Assembly (NCBI RefSeq): GCF_001571325.1 | Contig: NZ_BCTO01000059.1 | Coordinates: 1 to 34,903, forward strand | Origin: Delftia tsuruhatensis NBRC 16741 | GTDB lineage: Bacteria; Pseudomonadota; Gammaproteobacteria; Burkholderiales; Burkholderiaceae_C | Reading direction: 5' to 3' | Length of the DNA stretch: 34,903 nt | Part shown: positions 16,696 to 28,472 of the stretch, piece by piece | How positions within the stretch are numbered: the first letter of the stretch is position 1 | How the letters are laid out: every line of letters starts with the position of its first letter | The notes under the pieces: model-generated | The model's input: the letters and a program-made list of their open reading frames with translations, nothing else | Told to the model about the DNA's origin: nothing | Databases searched by the model: none | Position numbers and translations under genes: made by a program

Positions 16696-16732
16696 GGCGC
16701 GGGGCTGCCGCCTGCGTTGCAGGGGCGGGGTT

Positions 16733-17083
16733 TCAAGGGCAGGGTTTGAGGTGCGCTGCTGTGGTCTGTTCGGTGAGCGGGTCTTCGGCCACGGCCTGCA
16801 GCAGCGCGTCCAGCAGGCCGGGAAAGCGCGCATCCAGGTCTTCGCGGCGCAGGGAGAGCAGGTTTTCGCGCCCGTCCGGGCGCTGCCAGATCACGCCGCT
16901 GTCGCGCAGCACGCGCCAGTGGTGGGTCATGGTGGATTTGGACTGGCCTTGCAAGAGCGAGCCGCAGGCGCGCTCATGGCCTGCGGCCAGCGCGCGCACC
17001 ACGGCCAGGCGCAGGGGGTTGCCCAGGGCGTTGAGCAGGTTTTCCAGGCGTATCTGTTCGCGGTCGGGGTGGTTGGCAAGCAT
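16733..17083 (-). CDS. ArsR-type winged-helix transcriptional regulator
   Basis: Encodes 116 aa, the normal ArsR/SmtB length. The segment LENLLNALGNPLRLAVVRAL is the usual first helix pair, followed by 'CGSLLQGQSKSTMTHHWRVLRDSGVIWQR' (recognition helix STMTHHWRVLRDSG) and the wing 'PDGRENLLSLRREDLDARFPG'. No metal-binding CxC motif is present, so it probably senses something other than arsenite-type metals. The ATG at 17083 gives the family-length protein; the frame is open further upstream, with no support. It is divergent from the EF-G gene 263 bp away and may regulate itself, that gene, or neither. Confidence 0.87.
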   Translation of the reverse strand: MLANHPDREQIRLENLLNALGNPLRLAVVRALAAGHERACGSLLQGQSKSTMTHHWRVLRDSGVIWQRPDGRENLLSLRREDLDARFPGLLDALLQAVAEDPLTEQTTAAHLKPCP

Positions 17084-17346
17084 GAATCGTCCAGTCGATG
17101 GGGCGCCACTGTGCCATGGAAGCAATGCCGCACGTCGCTGATGCGGCGTGGCGCGGGCAGTTATCTGGCAGACAGGGGCATGGCGTGGTGAAAACATGAA
17201 TCGTTCTGCAAGAAGTTGCGGAAGATAGTACGATTGTCTTCGTACATTCCAATTGTCATCAACCCTCATTCAACCCCCGCGAGAATCCGACCCTTCGAAC
17301 CGGCAGATCACGCACTTACGCTTTCGCAGCACCCAGGAGTCCTTTC

Positions 17347-19449
<2,103 letters not shown>

Positions 19450-19504
19450 CAGGCCAGAAGGGCGGCAGGCAGCGGGCAGCATGCTGCCCCTGACCCTGGC
19501 CCCC

Positions 19505-19807
19505 TCTCACCCCTCCCGTATGTCCACGCCTGCGTCGGGCCGCCTGCGGGGTTGCAGTCCTGCCGAAGGACAGGGCTGCCTCGTCAACTGACTCGCCGCA
19601 GTTGTTTGAACGGAGCGCGCAGCGCGCAGTGAGTTCTGCGGCGAACCCCGCAGGTGGCACGACGCAGGTTGCCCGCAGCGCAGCGAAGGGACGTGGACAT
19701 TCGGGTCGTCTTTCTTTGGCCTACGTTTCTTTGACGAATCAAAGAAAGGTAGGTCGGCCGCCGGGCCGAGACCCGGCCTCGAAAAACAACCCCCCGGCAG
19801 GGACAAA
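19505..19807 (-). repeat. Dispersed intergenic repeat, copy 2 (inverted)
   Basis: The reverse complement of this block aligns along its whole length with 6033-6346, at roughly 80-85% identity by eye. The landmarks CGAGGCCGGGTCTCGGCCCG, CTTCGCTGCGCTGCGGG and TGTCCTTCGGCAGGACTGCA are identical. It fills most of the gap between the EF-G gene and suhB. Differences are substitutions and small indels that do not respect any reading frame. Confidence 0.85.
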
Positions 19808-19842
19808 AACAAGCGCCCCGTCCCAAATCCAAAGGCTCAACG

Positions 19843-19869
19843 AAAAACAGCTCCTTGAAGGAGCTGTTT
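19843..19869 (-). terminator. Rho-independent terminator of suhB
   Basis: Plus-strand AAACAGCTCCTT and AAGGAGCTGTTT form a perfect 12-base inverted repeat around one base. Read on the minus strand, the stem is followed by a run of five T, as expected for the end of the suhB transcript, whose stop lies 25 bp upstream. Confidence 0.8.
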
Positions 19870-19894
19870 CAAAGAGAGCCAGGAGAAGCCGAAA

Positions 19895-20809
19895 TCAGGC
19901 CTCAGGCTGCTGCTCAGACTCAGCAGCCTCCACATCAGCAGCCGGAGCCGCCTCACCAGAATCCGCCAAAGCCTGCCGCACACCAGCCTTCTCACCAGCC
20001 GAAGCAAACTTGCTGTACTTGCCAACGATGCCGACCAGCGCACCATAGATGCGCGGATTGCCCGCCAGGCATTCCTTCTGCTCCAGGAAATCCGCCTCAC
20101 CCGTGAAGTTGCCGACCAGGCCACCAGCCTCGGTCACCAGCAGGCTGCCGGCGGCCACGTCCCAGATCTGCAGGCCGCTTTCAAAGAAGCCGTCGGCAAA
20201 GCCGGCTGCCACGTAGGCCAGGTCCAGCGCGGCGGCGCCGGGGCGGCGCACGCCTGCGGTTTCCTGCATCACGTCGCCCAGCATGTTCATGTACTGCTTG
20301 AAGTTGTCGCCACGGCGGAAGGGGAAGCCGGTGGAGATCAGGCTGTCCTTGAGCTGGATGCGCTTGGACACGCGGATGCGGCGGTCATTCAGGTAGGCGC
20401 CGCGGCCGCGCGTGGCGGTGAACAGGTCGTTGCGCGAGGGGTCGTACACCACGGCATGCTCCACCTTGCCCTTGAAGGACAGGGCAATGCTCACGCAGTA
20501 CACGGGGAAGCCGTGGATGAAGTTGGTGGTGCCGTCCAGCGGATCGATGATCCAGACGTAGTCGGAGTTCTTGGCGCCGAACTCGTTGCCCGATTCCTCG
20601 GCCAGGATGCCGTGGCCCGGGTAGGCGCCCAGCAAGGTTTCGATGATGGCCTGCTCGGCCGCCTTGTCCACCTCGGTCACAAAGTCGTTGACCTGCTTTT
20701 GTGCGACACGCACGGATTCCACGTCAAGAGCCGCGCGGTTGATGATGGCGCCGGCGGCGCGTGCGGCCTTGATGGCCACGTTGAGCATGGGATGCAGGTT
20801 GGTCGACAT
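19895..20809 (-). CDS. suhB: Inositol-1-monophosphatase / SuhB
   Basis: Encodes 304 aa. The N-terminus LHPMLNVAIKAARAAG is the classic SuhB start. Metal and substrate motifs of the Mg-dependent, Li-sensitive phosphatase family are present: EESG at 71-74, DPLDGT at 89-94 and WDVAAG further on. It hydrolyses myo-inositol 1-phosphate; E. coli SuhB also joins the rRNA antitermination complex. The C-terminal tail after 'FASAGEKAG' is Ala/Glu-rich and longer than in E. coli (267 aa), probably disordered. The ATG at 20809 was chosen because it places the family N-terminus at residue 6. The gene is divergent from trmJ. Confidence 0.94.
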   Translation of the reverse strand: MSTNLHPMLNVAIKAARAAGAIINRAALDVESVRVAQKQVNDFVTEVDKAAEQAIIETLLGAYPGHGILAEESGNEFGAKNSDYVWIIDPLDGTTNFIHGFPVYCVSIALSFKGKVEHAVVYDPSRNDLFTATRGRGAYLNDRRIRVSKRIQLKDSLISTGFPFRRGDNFKQYMNMLGDVMQETAGVRRPGAAALDLAYVAAGFADGFFESGLQIWDVAAGSLLVTEAGGLVGNFTGEADFLEQKECLAGNPRIYGALVGIVGKYSKFASAGEKAGVRQALADSGEAAPAADVEAAESEQQPEA

Positions 20810-21025
20810 AGATTGTGAGGCGTTGGCGGAGCAGCGGCTGTGCAAGGAGAGGACGGTCCTCTCTGGCAAAAGCAGGCTGTTTGACGCGGGTAAGAACGGA
20901 AAAAGCCGCGTCCGGCGATGCGGGGCGGCGACAATAGCGCGCAATTTTACCCGCCTTGTCCGTTTTGTGCTGCGCAACCTGTCCCGTCTTGGGGGCTCTG
21001 CCGGCGCCGGCAGGCCAGCGACGCA

Positions 21026-21835
21026 ATGAAAACCCGATTCGTACTGATAGAAACCAGCCACGCCGGCAATGTGGGCGCCGCCGCCCGCGCCCTGAAGACC
21101 ATGGGCTTTGACGACCTGGTGCTGGTGCGCCCGCGCTGGCCCAACGTGCTGCGCAAGGAAGAGACCATCCAGCGGGCCAGCGGCGCGCTGGACGTGCTGG
21201 GCAATGCGCGCGTGGTGGAGACGCTGGAGGAGGCGCTGGACGGCATCAGCCACCTGTGCGCCACGGCCATGACGCCGCGCGACTTCGGCCCGCCCACGCG
21301 CACGCCGCGCCAGCATTTCGAGCTGCTGCTCAGCGGGGCGCTGGATGTGCTGGCTGCGCCCGATGAAGCGGCGCCGACCACCGATGCATCCGTGTCGGCA
21401 CCGGCTCCCGCGCCGCGCTGCAACCAGTCGGGCGTGGCCTTCCTGTTCGGCTGCGAGCGCTTCGGCATGAGCAACGACGATGTCTACCGCAGCGATGTGG
21501 CGCTGTCGATTCCGTCCAATCCGCAGTTCGGCTCGCTGAACCTGGGGGCGGCCATCCAGGTCGTGGCCTATGAGTGGCGCCAGGCGCTGGGCGGCTTTCC
21601 CGTGGTGGAGCACACGCCTGCGCCGCAGCGTGCCGACGCGGCCCAGGTGGCCGGCATGCTGGGCCACTGGGAGCAGGCGCTGGCGCATATTGGCTTTCTC
21701 GATCCGGCTGCGCCCAAGAAGCTGATGCCGCGCCTCAACCAGCTTTTCAACCGCTCGCAACTGACCGCCGAGGAAATCCACATCCTGCGCGGTGTTGCGA
21801 AGGCCATGCTGCAGAGCACCCCACCGAAACGCTAG
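21026..21835 (+). CDS. trmJ: tRNA (cytidine/uridine-32-2'-O)-methyltransferase TrmJ-like, SPOUT family
   Basis: Encodes 269 aa. The start MKTRFVLIETSHAGNVGAAA and 'LKTMGFDDLVLVRPR' are the signature of the TrmJ branch of SpoU/TrmH methyltransferases. The knot motifs follow: 'VAFLFGCERFGMSNDDV' (motif 2) and 'IPSNPQFGSLNLGAAIQVVAYEWR' (motif 3). These enzymes 2'-O-methylate position 32 of tRNA anticodon loops with SAM. An inserted Ala/Pro/Thr-rich loop lies about residues 112-132. It is transcribed divergently from suhB and followed 35 bp later by cysE on the same strand, an arrangement common in betaproteobacteria. Confidence 0.92.
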   Translation: MKTRFVLIETSHAGNVGAAARALKTMGFDDLVLVRPRWPNVLRKEETIQRASGALDVLGNARVVETLEEALDGISHLCATAMTPRDFGPPTRTPRQHFELLLSGALDVLAAPDEAAPTTDASVSAPAPAPRCNQSGVAFLFGCERFGMSNDDVYRSDVALSIPSNPQFGSLNLGAAIQVVAYEWRQALGGFPVVEHTPAPQRADAAQVAGMLGHWEQALAHIGFLDPAAPKKLMPRLNQLFNRSQLTAEEIHILRGVAKAMLQSTPPKR

Positions 21836-21870
21836 ACTGAGCGGTCTTGTCAACAATAACCAGCCCCTAG

Positions 21871-22695
21871 ATGCTTGACCGCCTGCGCTCCGATATCCAG
21901 TGCATCCTCGACCGCGACCCTGCGGCACGCAGCACCTGGGAGGTCATCACCTGTTACCCGGGTCTGCATGCGATCTGGCTGCAGCGCCCGGCGCACTGGT
22001 GCTGGAACCATGGCCTCAAGTGGCTGGGGCGCTTCATCTCGCACATCGGCCGCTGGCTCACGGGCATCGAGATCCACCCCGGCGCCGTCATCGGCGAGCG
22101 CGTGTTCATCGACCACGGCATGGGTGTCGTCATCGGCGAGACGGCCGTGGTCGGCGACGGCTGCACCATCTACCACGGCGTGACCCTGGGCGGTACCTCG
22201 CTGTACAAGGGCGCCAAGCGCCATCCCACGCTGGGCCGCGACGTGGTGGTCAGCGCGGGCGCCAAGGTGCTGGGCGGCTTCGAAGTGGGCGACGGTGCCA
22301 AGATCGGCAGTAATGCCGTGGTCATCAAGCCCGTGCCCGCAGGCGCCACGGCCGTGGGCATTCCGGCGCGCATCATCGCCAGCAAGAACGGCCACAGCGC
22401 CGATGTGACCGAGCACGACCCGGCATCGGCCAAGGCCGAGTCCATCAAGGTCCCGTCGGCCGCCGCGCCCCAGCCTTTCACGGCCTACGGCATCACCCAG
22501 GAAATGGACCCCGTGGCCCAGGCCATGCGCGGCCTGAGCGACGGCGCGGCCGCGCACGAGCAGCAGATCGCGCTGCTGTGGGAGGCCATTGCCAAGCTCT
22601 CGGCCGGCAGCAAGGTGGGCGACTGCGTGCCCTGCGAATCCGAGCGCCCGCAGGCGTTCCAGAAGGACAAGATCGACCAGATCATGGGCAAGTAG
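21871..22695 (+). CDS. cysE: Serine O-acetyltransferase
   Basis: Encodes 274 aa. CysE acetylates L-serine with acetyl-CoA, the first step of cysteine synthesis. The N-terminal helical part (MLDRLRSDIQCILDRDPAAR) leads into a left-handed beta helix of hexapeptide repeats (IEIHPGAVIGERVFIDHGMG), with 'VIGETAVVGDGCTIYHGVTLGGTS' holding the active-site His pair region and 'KRHPTLG'. After 'GIPARII' comes a roughly 90-residue tail rich in Ala that ends 'CVPCESERPQAFQKDKIDQIMGK', not part of the minimal enzyme and of unknown role. It probably shares a transcript with trmJ. Confidence 0.93.
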   Translation: MLDRLRSDIQCILDRDPAARSTWEVITCYPGLHAIWLQRPAHWCWNHGLKWLGRFISHIGRWLTGIEIHPGAVIGERVFIDHGMGVVIGETAVVGDGCTIYHGVTLGGTSLYKGAKRHPTLGRDVVVSAGAKVLGGFEVGDGAKIGSNAVVIKPVPAGATAVGIPARIIASKNGHSADVTEHDPASAKAESIKVPSAAAPQPFTAYGITQEMDPVAQAMRGLSDGAAAHEQQIALLWEAIAKLSAGSKVGDCVPCESERPQAFQKDKIDQIMGK

Positions 22696-22757
22696 GCCTG
22701 CACAAGATCACCAAAGATCCCCAAGATCCCCCAAGAAGACCGGAGACTCCGACCAGC

Positions 22758-23420
22758 ATGAACGTTGAACAGGCCTTGCATGCGCGCCGCTCCGTGCGCG
22801 CCTTCCTGCCCCAGTCGCCCGATGCAGCGCTGGTGCGCACCCTGATGGAACAGTCGGCCAATGCGGCCTCGGGCGGCAACCTGCAGCCCTGGCGCGTGCT
22901 GGCGCTGACGGGCGAGCCGCTGCAGCAGTTGCTGACCGCCGTTGCCGAAGCCGAGCCCCAGGACGCCCAGCCCGGCCTGTCCTACCCGCCCAACCTCTGG
23001 GAGCCCTACCGCAGCCGGCGCTTTGCCAATGGCGAAGAGCTGTACCAGTCGCTGGGCATTCCGCGCGACGACAAGCCCGCGCGGCTGGAGCAGCTGGCGC
23101 GCAACGGCCAGTTCTTCGGCGCGCCCGTGGGCCTGATCGTGGCGGTGGACGAGCGCATGGGCCTGCCGCAATGGGTGGACCTGGGCATCTACCTGCAGTC
23201 CTTCATGCTGCTGGCCTGCGCCAATGGCCTGGCCACCTGCGCCCAGGGCTTCTGGCGCCGCTACAACGACGCCGTGACCCAGGCGCTGGCGCTGCCCGAG
23301 GGCTATCACGTGGCCTTCGGCATTGCGCTGGGCTACGAGGACAAGAACGCCCCCATCAACGGCTGGCGCGCCACGCGCGCTCCGCTGGCCGAATGGGGTG
23401 CTCTGCGCGGCTTCGACTGA
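22758..23420 (+). CDS. Nitroreductase-family FMN oxidoreductase
   Basis: Encodes 220 aa. Begins MNVEQALHARRSVRAFLPQ, the FMN-contacting RRSxRxF motif, followed by 'ASGGNLQPWRV' (second FMN-binding segment) and, near the end, 'GLATCAQGFW' and 'IALGYED'. These enzymes act as homodimers that reduce nitro-compounds, quinones or enones with NAD(P)H. The start was chosen at the first ATG of the family N-terminus; the ribosome site (GGAG, 22742-22745) is somewhat far. It lies 62 bp downstream of cysE and may be its last co-transcribed gene. The physiological substrate is unknown. Confidence 0.92.
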   Translation: MNVEQALHARRSVRAFLPQSPDAALVRTLMEQSANAASGGNLQPWRVLALTGEPLQQLLTAVAEAEPQDAQPGLSYPPNLWEPYRSRRFANGEELYQSLGIPRDDKPARLEQLARNGQFFGAPVGLIVAVDERMGLPQWVDLGIYLQSFMLLACANGLATCAQGFWRRYNDAVTQALALPEGYHVAFGIALGYEDKNAPINGWRATRAPLAEWGALRGFD

Positions 23421-23483
23421 CGGCGGCGCATGGCCCCTGGGCAAACCCGCAGGCGATGGGCCGCCAACCATCCCCTATACTTG

Positions 23484-23597
23484 CCGCTGCTCCGGGGTGT
23501 GCTGATGCACTGAGATGCCAACCGGTCCATGCGCTGCATGGGCCAGGCGGCGAACCCGACGAACTTGATCCGGTTGATACCGGCGGAAGAAGAGCGG
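23484..23597 (+). promoter_or_regulatory. TPP riboswitch (THI element)
   Basis: The conserved core is present in order: CCGGGGTG, then CACTGAGATG (CUGAGA motif), and after a variable P3 arm (GCATGG...), GAACTTGATCCGGTTGATAC followed by CGGCGGAAGAAG. Bases 23484-23488 (CCGCT) can pair with 23593-23597 (AGCGG) as P1. It lies upstream of thiC, the standard target of thiamine-pyrophosphate feedback. The distance from the aptamer to the thiC start is long (about 276 nt). Confidence 0.93.
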
Positions 23598-23873
23598 GAC
23601 CCTGAAGCGGGGCCGAAGTCAGAGGATGGAAATCCGCCACGGCGGATACACGCAGGGCCGCAACGGCCAGGCAGGCCACCATCCAACGCACATCGGCTCT
23701 TGCCAACCAAGGCTGCTCGTGCGCCTTGGCGTGCGTGGCAACCAGGGGCCAAGGCCATACGGCCCTGGCAGGCCCACACTGGCATAGCCCGGTGCGCGGC
23801 CTTTGGCACAGCCCAAGGAGTGTCCGGTTCCCGGAGCGTTGTTGATCGACGCTTTGAACGCAAGGAACCCGAC

Positions 23874-25817
<1,944 letters not shown>

Positions 25818-25900
25818 AATCTGCTGACTCCTGATCGGGAATGCGCCATGTAGGCTGATATTTCCCCTATAGTCGATCCAGCCTTGGACTGGTCAAATAA

Positions 25901-25935
25901 ACACCGCAGGCGCTTTGGTGCCTGCGGTGTTTTTT
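25901..25935 (+). terminator. Rho-independent terminator after thiC
   Basis: ACACCGCAGGC and GCCTGCGGTGT form a perfect 11-bp stem with an 8-nt loop, followed by TTTTTT. It lies about 85 bp after the thiC stop and insulates the CRISPR-Cas operon, which begins 56 bp further on. Confidence 0.95.
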
Positions 25936-25990
25936 CTTAGGACTATTCCTGTTTTTACCGAGAAATAGACGGAAGAATCTGAATTGTCTT

Positions 25991-28234
25991 ATGGGTGACT
26001 TCTTTGCGCATTCCACAGCCAATGTTTCAAAGGCCGATTGGCAATCCCTGCCGGATCACCTGAAGGGTGTGGGCACACTGGCTCGACAGTTCGCACAGGC
26101 CTTCGGTGCCGGTGAGCTGGCTGAGATACAGGGCTGGTTGCATGACCTGGGCAAGTACACCGAGCCCTACCAACTTCGGCTGCAAGGCGGCGCACTGCGC
26201 GTGGACCACTCCACCTGGGGCGCGCGCATTGCAGCCAGACACTATCCCGGAATAGGCCATTTGCTGGCCTATGGCATTGCCGGGCACCATGCGGGATTGG
26301 CCAATGGGGATGGGCAAGGGGAAAGATCCGCATTGCGCCAGCGGCTCGATGACGGGTATGAATTGCCGGCGCTCGATTCCGCCTGGAAGCGAGACATCGC
26401 ATTGCCCGCCAAGCTGCCCATGGTCGATCTCAAGCCCTGTGACGGCAAACGCAAGAATTTCCAGTTGGCATTTTTCACACGCATGATGTTTTCATGCTTG
26501 GTCGATGCCGATTTTCTCGATACGGAGCGCTTTTATCTGAAGACGGAAAGCCGTCCCGATCATCGCAGCGCGGGTAAGCCGGTGCCCAGCCTGCAGGCCT
26601 TGCGCGAGCAGCTCGATCACTTCCTGGCAGGTCTGCCGGCGGGGGGCGATGTCAACTCCATTCGCTCAGGCATCCTGCAGCATGTGCGTGCGCAGGCGGA
26701 ACTGGCGCCGGGGCTGTTTTCCCTGACGGTGCCCACGGGCGGGGGCAAGACGCTGGCCTCGCTGGCCTTCGCGCTGGACCACGCCATACGCCATGGCCTG
26801 CGTCGCGTGATCTTCGTGATTCCGTTCACCAGCATCGTCGAGCAGAACGCCGCCGTATTCCGCAATGCCCTGGGCCCGCTGGGCGACGCCGCCGTGCTGG
26901 AGCACCACAGCGCTTTCGTGCAGACCGAGCCGCCGCGCGACGACCCTGAAAAATACCAGGCGCAGAAGAAGCTGCAGCTGGCCATGGAGAACTGGGACGC
27001 GCCCATCATCGTCACCACGGCCGTGCAGTTCTTCGAAAGCCTGTTTGCCGCCCGGCCATCGCAATGCCGCAAGCTGCACCGCATCGCGGGCAGCGTGGTC
27101 GTGCTGGACGAGGCCCAGACCATGCCCCTCAAGCTGCTGCGGCCCTGCGTGGCGGCCATCGACGAACTGGCGCGCAACTACCGCGCGAGCGTGGTGCTAT
27201 GCACCGCGACCCAGCCTGCACTGGTGGCGCCAGATTTCGAGGGCGGCCTGAACGAAATGAGGGAGCTGGCGCCCGACCCGGACCGGCTGTTCACGCAACT
27301 GGAGCGCGTGCGCGTGCGGCACCTGGGCGTGCTGGACGACGAGGCGCTGGCCGGGCACATGCGCTCGCGCGAACAGGTGCTGTGCATCGTCAACAACCGC
27401 CGCCATGCGCGGGCCGTCTACCAGGCCATGGCCGATCTGCCCGGCGCACGCCATCTGACCACGCTGATGTGTGCCCGGCACCGCAGCGAGGTGCTGGCCG
27501 AAGTGCGGCAGATGCTCAAGGAAGGCAAACCCTGCCGGCTGGTATCGACGAGCCTGATCGAGGCCGGAGTTGACGTGGACTTTCCCACCGTGCTGCGTGC
27601 CGAGGCGGGCCTGGACTCCATCGCCCAGGCCGCTGGCCGCTGCAACCGGGAGGGACGGCGCGCCAGGGATGCCAGCGAGCTGCTTGTGTTTCTGCCGGGC
27701 AATCCGGATTGGGCACCGCCACCTGAACTCAAGCAGTACGCGGAGAAGGCGCGAGAAGTGCTCAGGCAGTTCGAGGCGCAGCCTCTGGCCCCCGAGGCCA
27801 TCCAGCGCTACTTCTCGCTGCTGTACTGGCAAAAGGGCTCGCAGGCCCTGGATGTGCCGGATCTGCTGGGGCAACTGACGGCAAGCCGCTTCGACAGCCT
27901 GCCGATGGAAACCCTGGCGGCGAAGTTCCGGCTCATCGACAGCGTGCAGATGCCGGTGATCGTGCCGTATGACGACAAGGCCAGGGACGCGCTGCGGGCG
28001 CTGGAGCATGCGCAAGGCAGCGTGGGCCTGGCGCGCAGCCTGCAGCCCTACCTGGTGCAACTGCCGCGACAAGGCTTTGATGCACTGCGCAAGGCCGGGG
28101 CCATTACGCCCGTGAACCCGGATAAGTGGGGTGAGCAGTTCATGGTTCTGACTCATGGCGACCTATACAACAAACGCTACGGCTTGACATGGGATGACCC
28201 GACGTTCATGGAGGTGTCTAGTACGATCATTTAA
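25991..28234 (+). CDS. cas3: CRISPR-associated helicase/nuclease Cas3 (type I-C)
   Basis: Encodes 747 aa. An N-terminal HD nuclease domain (FAHS with H7, HDLGKY with H51/D52, GHHAG) is fused to an SF2 helicase: Walker A PTGGGKT (K253), motif II as DEAQ (from D373) instead of DEAH, motif III as 'CTATQP', and motif VI 'QAAGRCNREG'. Cas3 is recruited by Cascade bound to target DNA and degrades it. It is the first gene of the locus. The ATG at 25991 begins directly with the HD domain. It ends only 7 bp before a site that matches a crRNA-like guide encoded further downstream. Confidence 0.97.
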   Translation: MGDFFAHSTANVSKADWQSLPDHLKGVGTLARQFAQAFGAGELAEIQGWLHDLGKYTEPYQLRLQGGALRVDHSTWGARIAARHYPGIGHLLAYGIAGHHAGLANGDGQGERSALRQRLDDGYELPALDSAWKRDIALPAKLPMVDLKPCDGKRKNFQLAFFTRMMFSCLVDADFLDTERFYLKTESRPDHRSAGKPVPSLQALREQLDHFLAGLPAGGDVNSIRSGILQHVRAQAELAPGLFSLTVPTGGGKTLASLAFALDHAIRHGLRRVIFVIPFTSIVEQNAAVFRNALGPLGDAAVLEHHSAFVQTEPPRDDPEKYQAQKKLQLAMENWDAPIIVTTAVQFFESLFAARPSQCRKLHRIAGSVVVLDEAQTMPLKLLRPCVAAIDELARNYRASVVLCTATQPALVAPDFEGGLNEMRELAPDPDRLFTQLERVRVRHLGVLDDEALAGHMRSREQVLCIVNNRRHARAVYQAMADLPGARHLTTLMCARHRSEVLAEVRQMLKEGKPCRLVSTSLIEAGVDVDFPTVLRAEAGLDSIAQAAGRCNREGRRARDASELLVFLPGNPDWAPPPELKQYAEKAREVLRQFEAQPLAPEAIQRYFSLLYWQKGSQALDVPDLLGQLTASRFDSLPMETLAAKFRLIDSVQMPVIVPYDDKARDALRALEHAQGSVGLARSLQPYLVQLPRQGFDALRKAGAITPVNPDKWGEQFMVLTHGDLYNKRYGLTWDDPTFMEVSSTII

Positions 28235-28241
28235 AAGAATA

Positions 28242-28262
28242 CGACAGTCTTTTTTTGTAGAA
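28242..28262 (-). promoter_or_regulatory. Predicted Cascade target site (PAM TTC + 18-nt partial protospacer)
   Basis: On the minus strand this reads TTC followed by TACAAAAAAAGACTGTCG. The spacer-like segment of the crRNA-like element (from 28476) reads TACAAGAAAAGTCTGTCG: 16 of 18 identical, with mismatches only at positions 6 and 12. TTC is the type I-C PAM and is on the correct 5' side. Past position 18 the match fails. The site covers the -35 region and upstream part of the promoter of the 54-codon gene, so Cascade bound here would block transcription without a full R-loop for Cas3 cleavage. Confidence 0.85.
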
Positions 28263-28269
28263 GCTTTGC

Positions 28270-28278
28270 TGTTATGCT
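28270..28278 (+). promoter_or_regulatory. Extended -10 promoter element of the small gene
   Basis: TGTTATGCT fits an extended -10 (TGn plus TATGCT). A T-rich -35 region (28250-28255) lies 17 bp upstream, inside the predicted Cascade target. Transcription would begin near 28285, about 20 nt before the ATG at 28308. It could drive only the small gene or also the downstream cas5c-cas8c-cas7c genes. Confidence 0.5.
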
Positions 28279-28307
28279 TAGCTCCACCAACATGGCAGGA
28301 ACGTGCA

Positions 28308-28472
28308 ATGGATGATCACGGCAAGCAACAAAACGATTTCGCTCTGGAGCTCAAGCTGCGCATCCGGCGTCGCAGGGCCTTATTGCCATGGGTGGTGGTC
28401 GCTGGGTTGGCGCTAGTCAATTCGTCCAAATTTTGGGATGTGCTTGACAAGCTTCTGCTTGGCGTGGGTTGA
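28308..28472 (+). CDS. Small basic/hydrophobic protein, candidate CreT-type toxin
   Basis: Encodes 54 aa: a polar N-terminus (MDDHGKQQNDFALELK), an Arg cluster at 18-23 (R-I-R-R-R-R), a hydrophobic segment at about 24-37 (ALLPWVVVAGLALV), and an amphipathic end (KFWDVLDKLLLG). This resembles single-pass membrane peptides of type I toxin-antitoxin systems, but no family is recognised. An AGGA site lies 8-9 bases before the ATG. It lies between cas3 and cas5c, where type I-C loci normally have nothing. Its stop codon TGA is embedded in the repeat-like GGTTGAAAC of the crRNA-like element, and its promoter carries that element's target. It is interpreted as the toxin half of a CreTA module; toxicity is inference. 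It could instead be a leader peptide. Confidence 0.7.
   Translation: MDDHGKQQNDFALELKLRIRRRRALLPWVVVAGLALVNSSKFWDVLDKLLLGVG

Noticed and set aside
19474..19489. GGGCAGCATGCTGCCC palindrome after the EF-G gene as a terminator
   Set aside because: It forms a good hairpin but has no T-run; termination by it cannot be supported.
19507..19812. Reading frame of about 100 codons on the minus strand through the second repeat copy
   Set aside because: Same reason: differences from copy 1 do not preserve a frame.
28444..28449. Consensus -35 hexamer TTGACA upstream of the pseudo-repeat handle
   Set aside because: No acceptable -10 lies 15-19 bp downstream, and the bases are better explained as the 5' arm of the pseudo-repeat hairpin and as codons of the small ORF.
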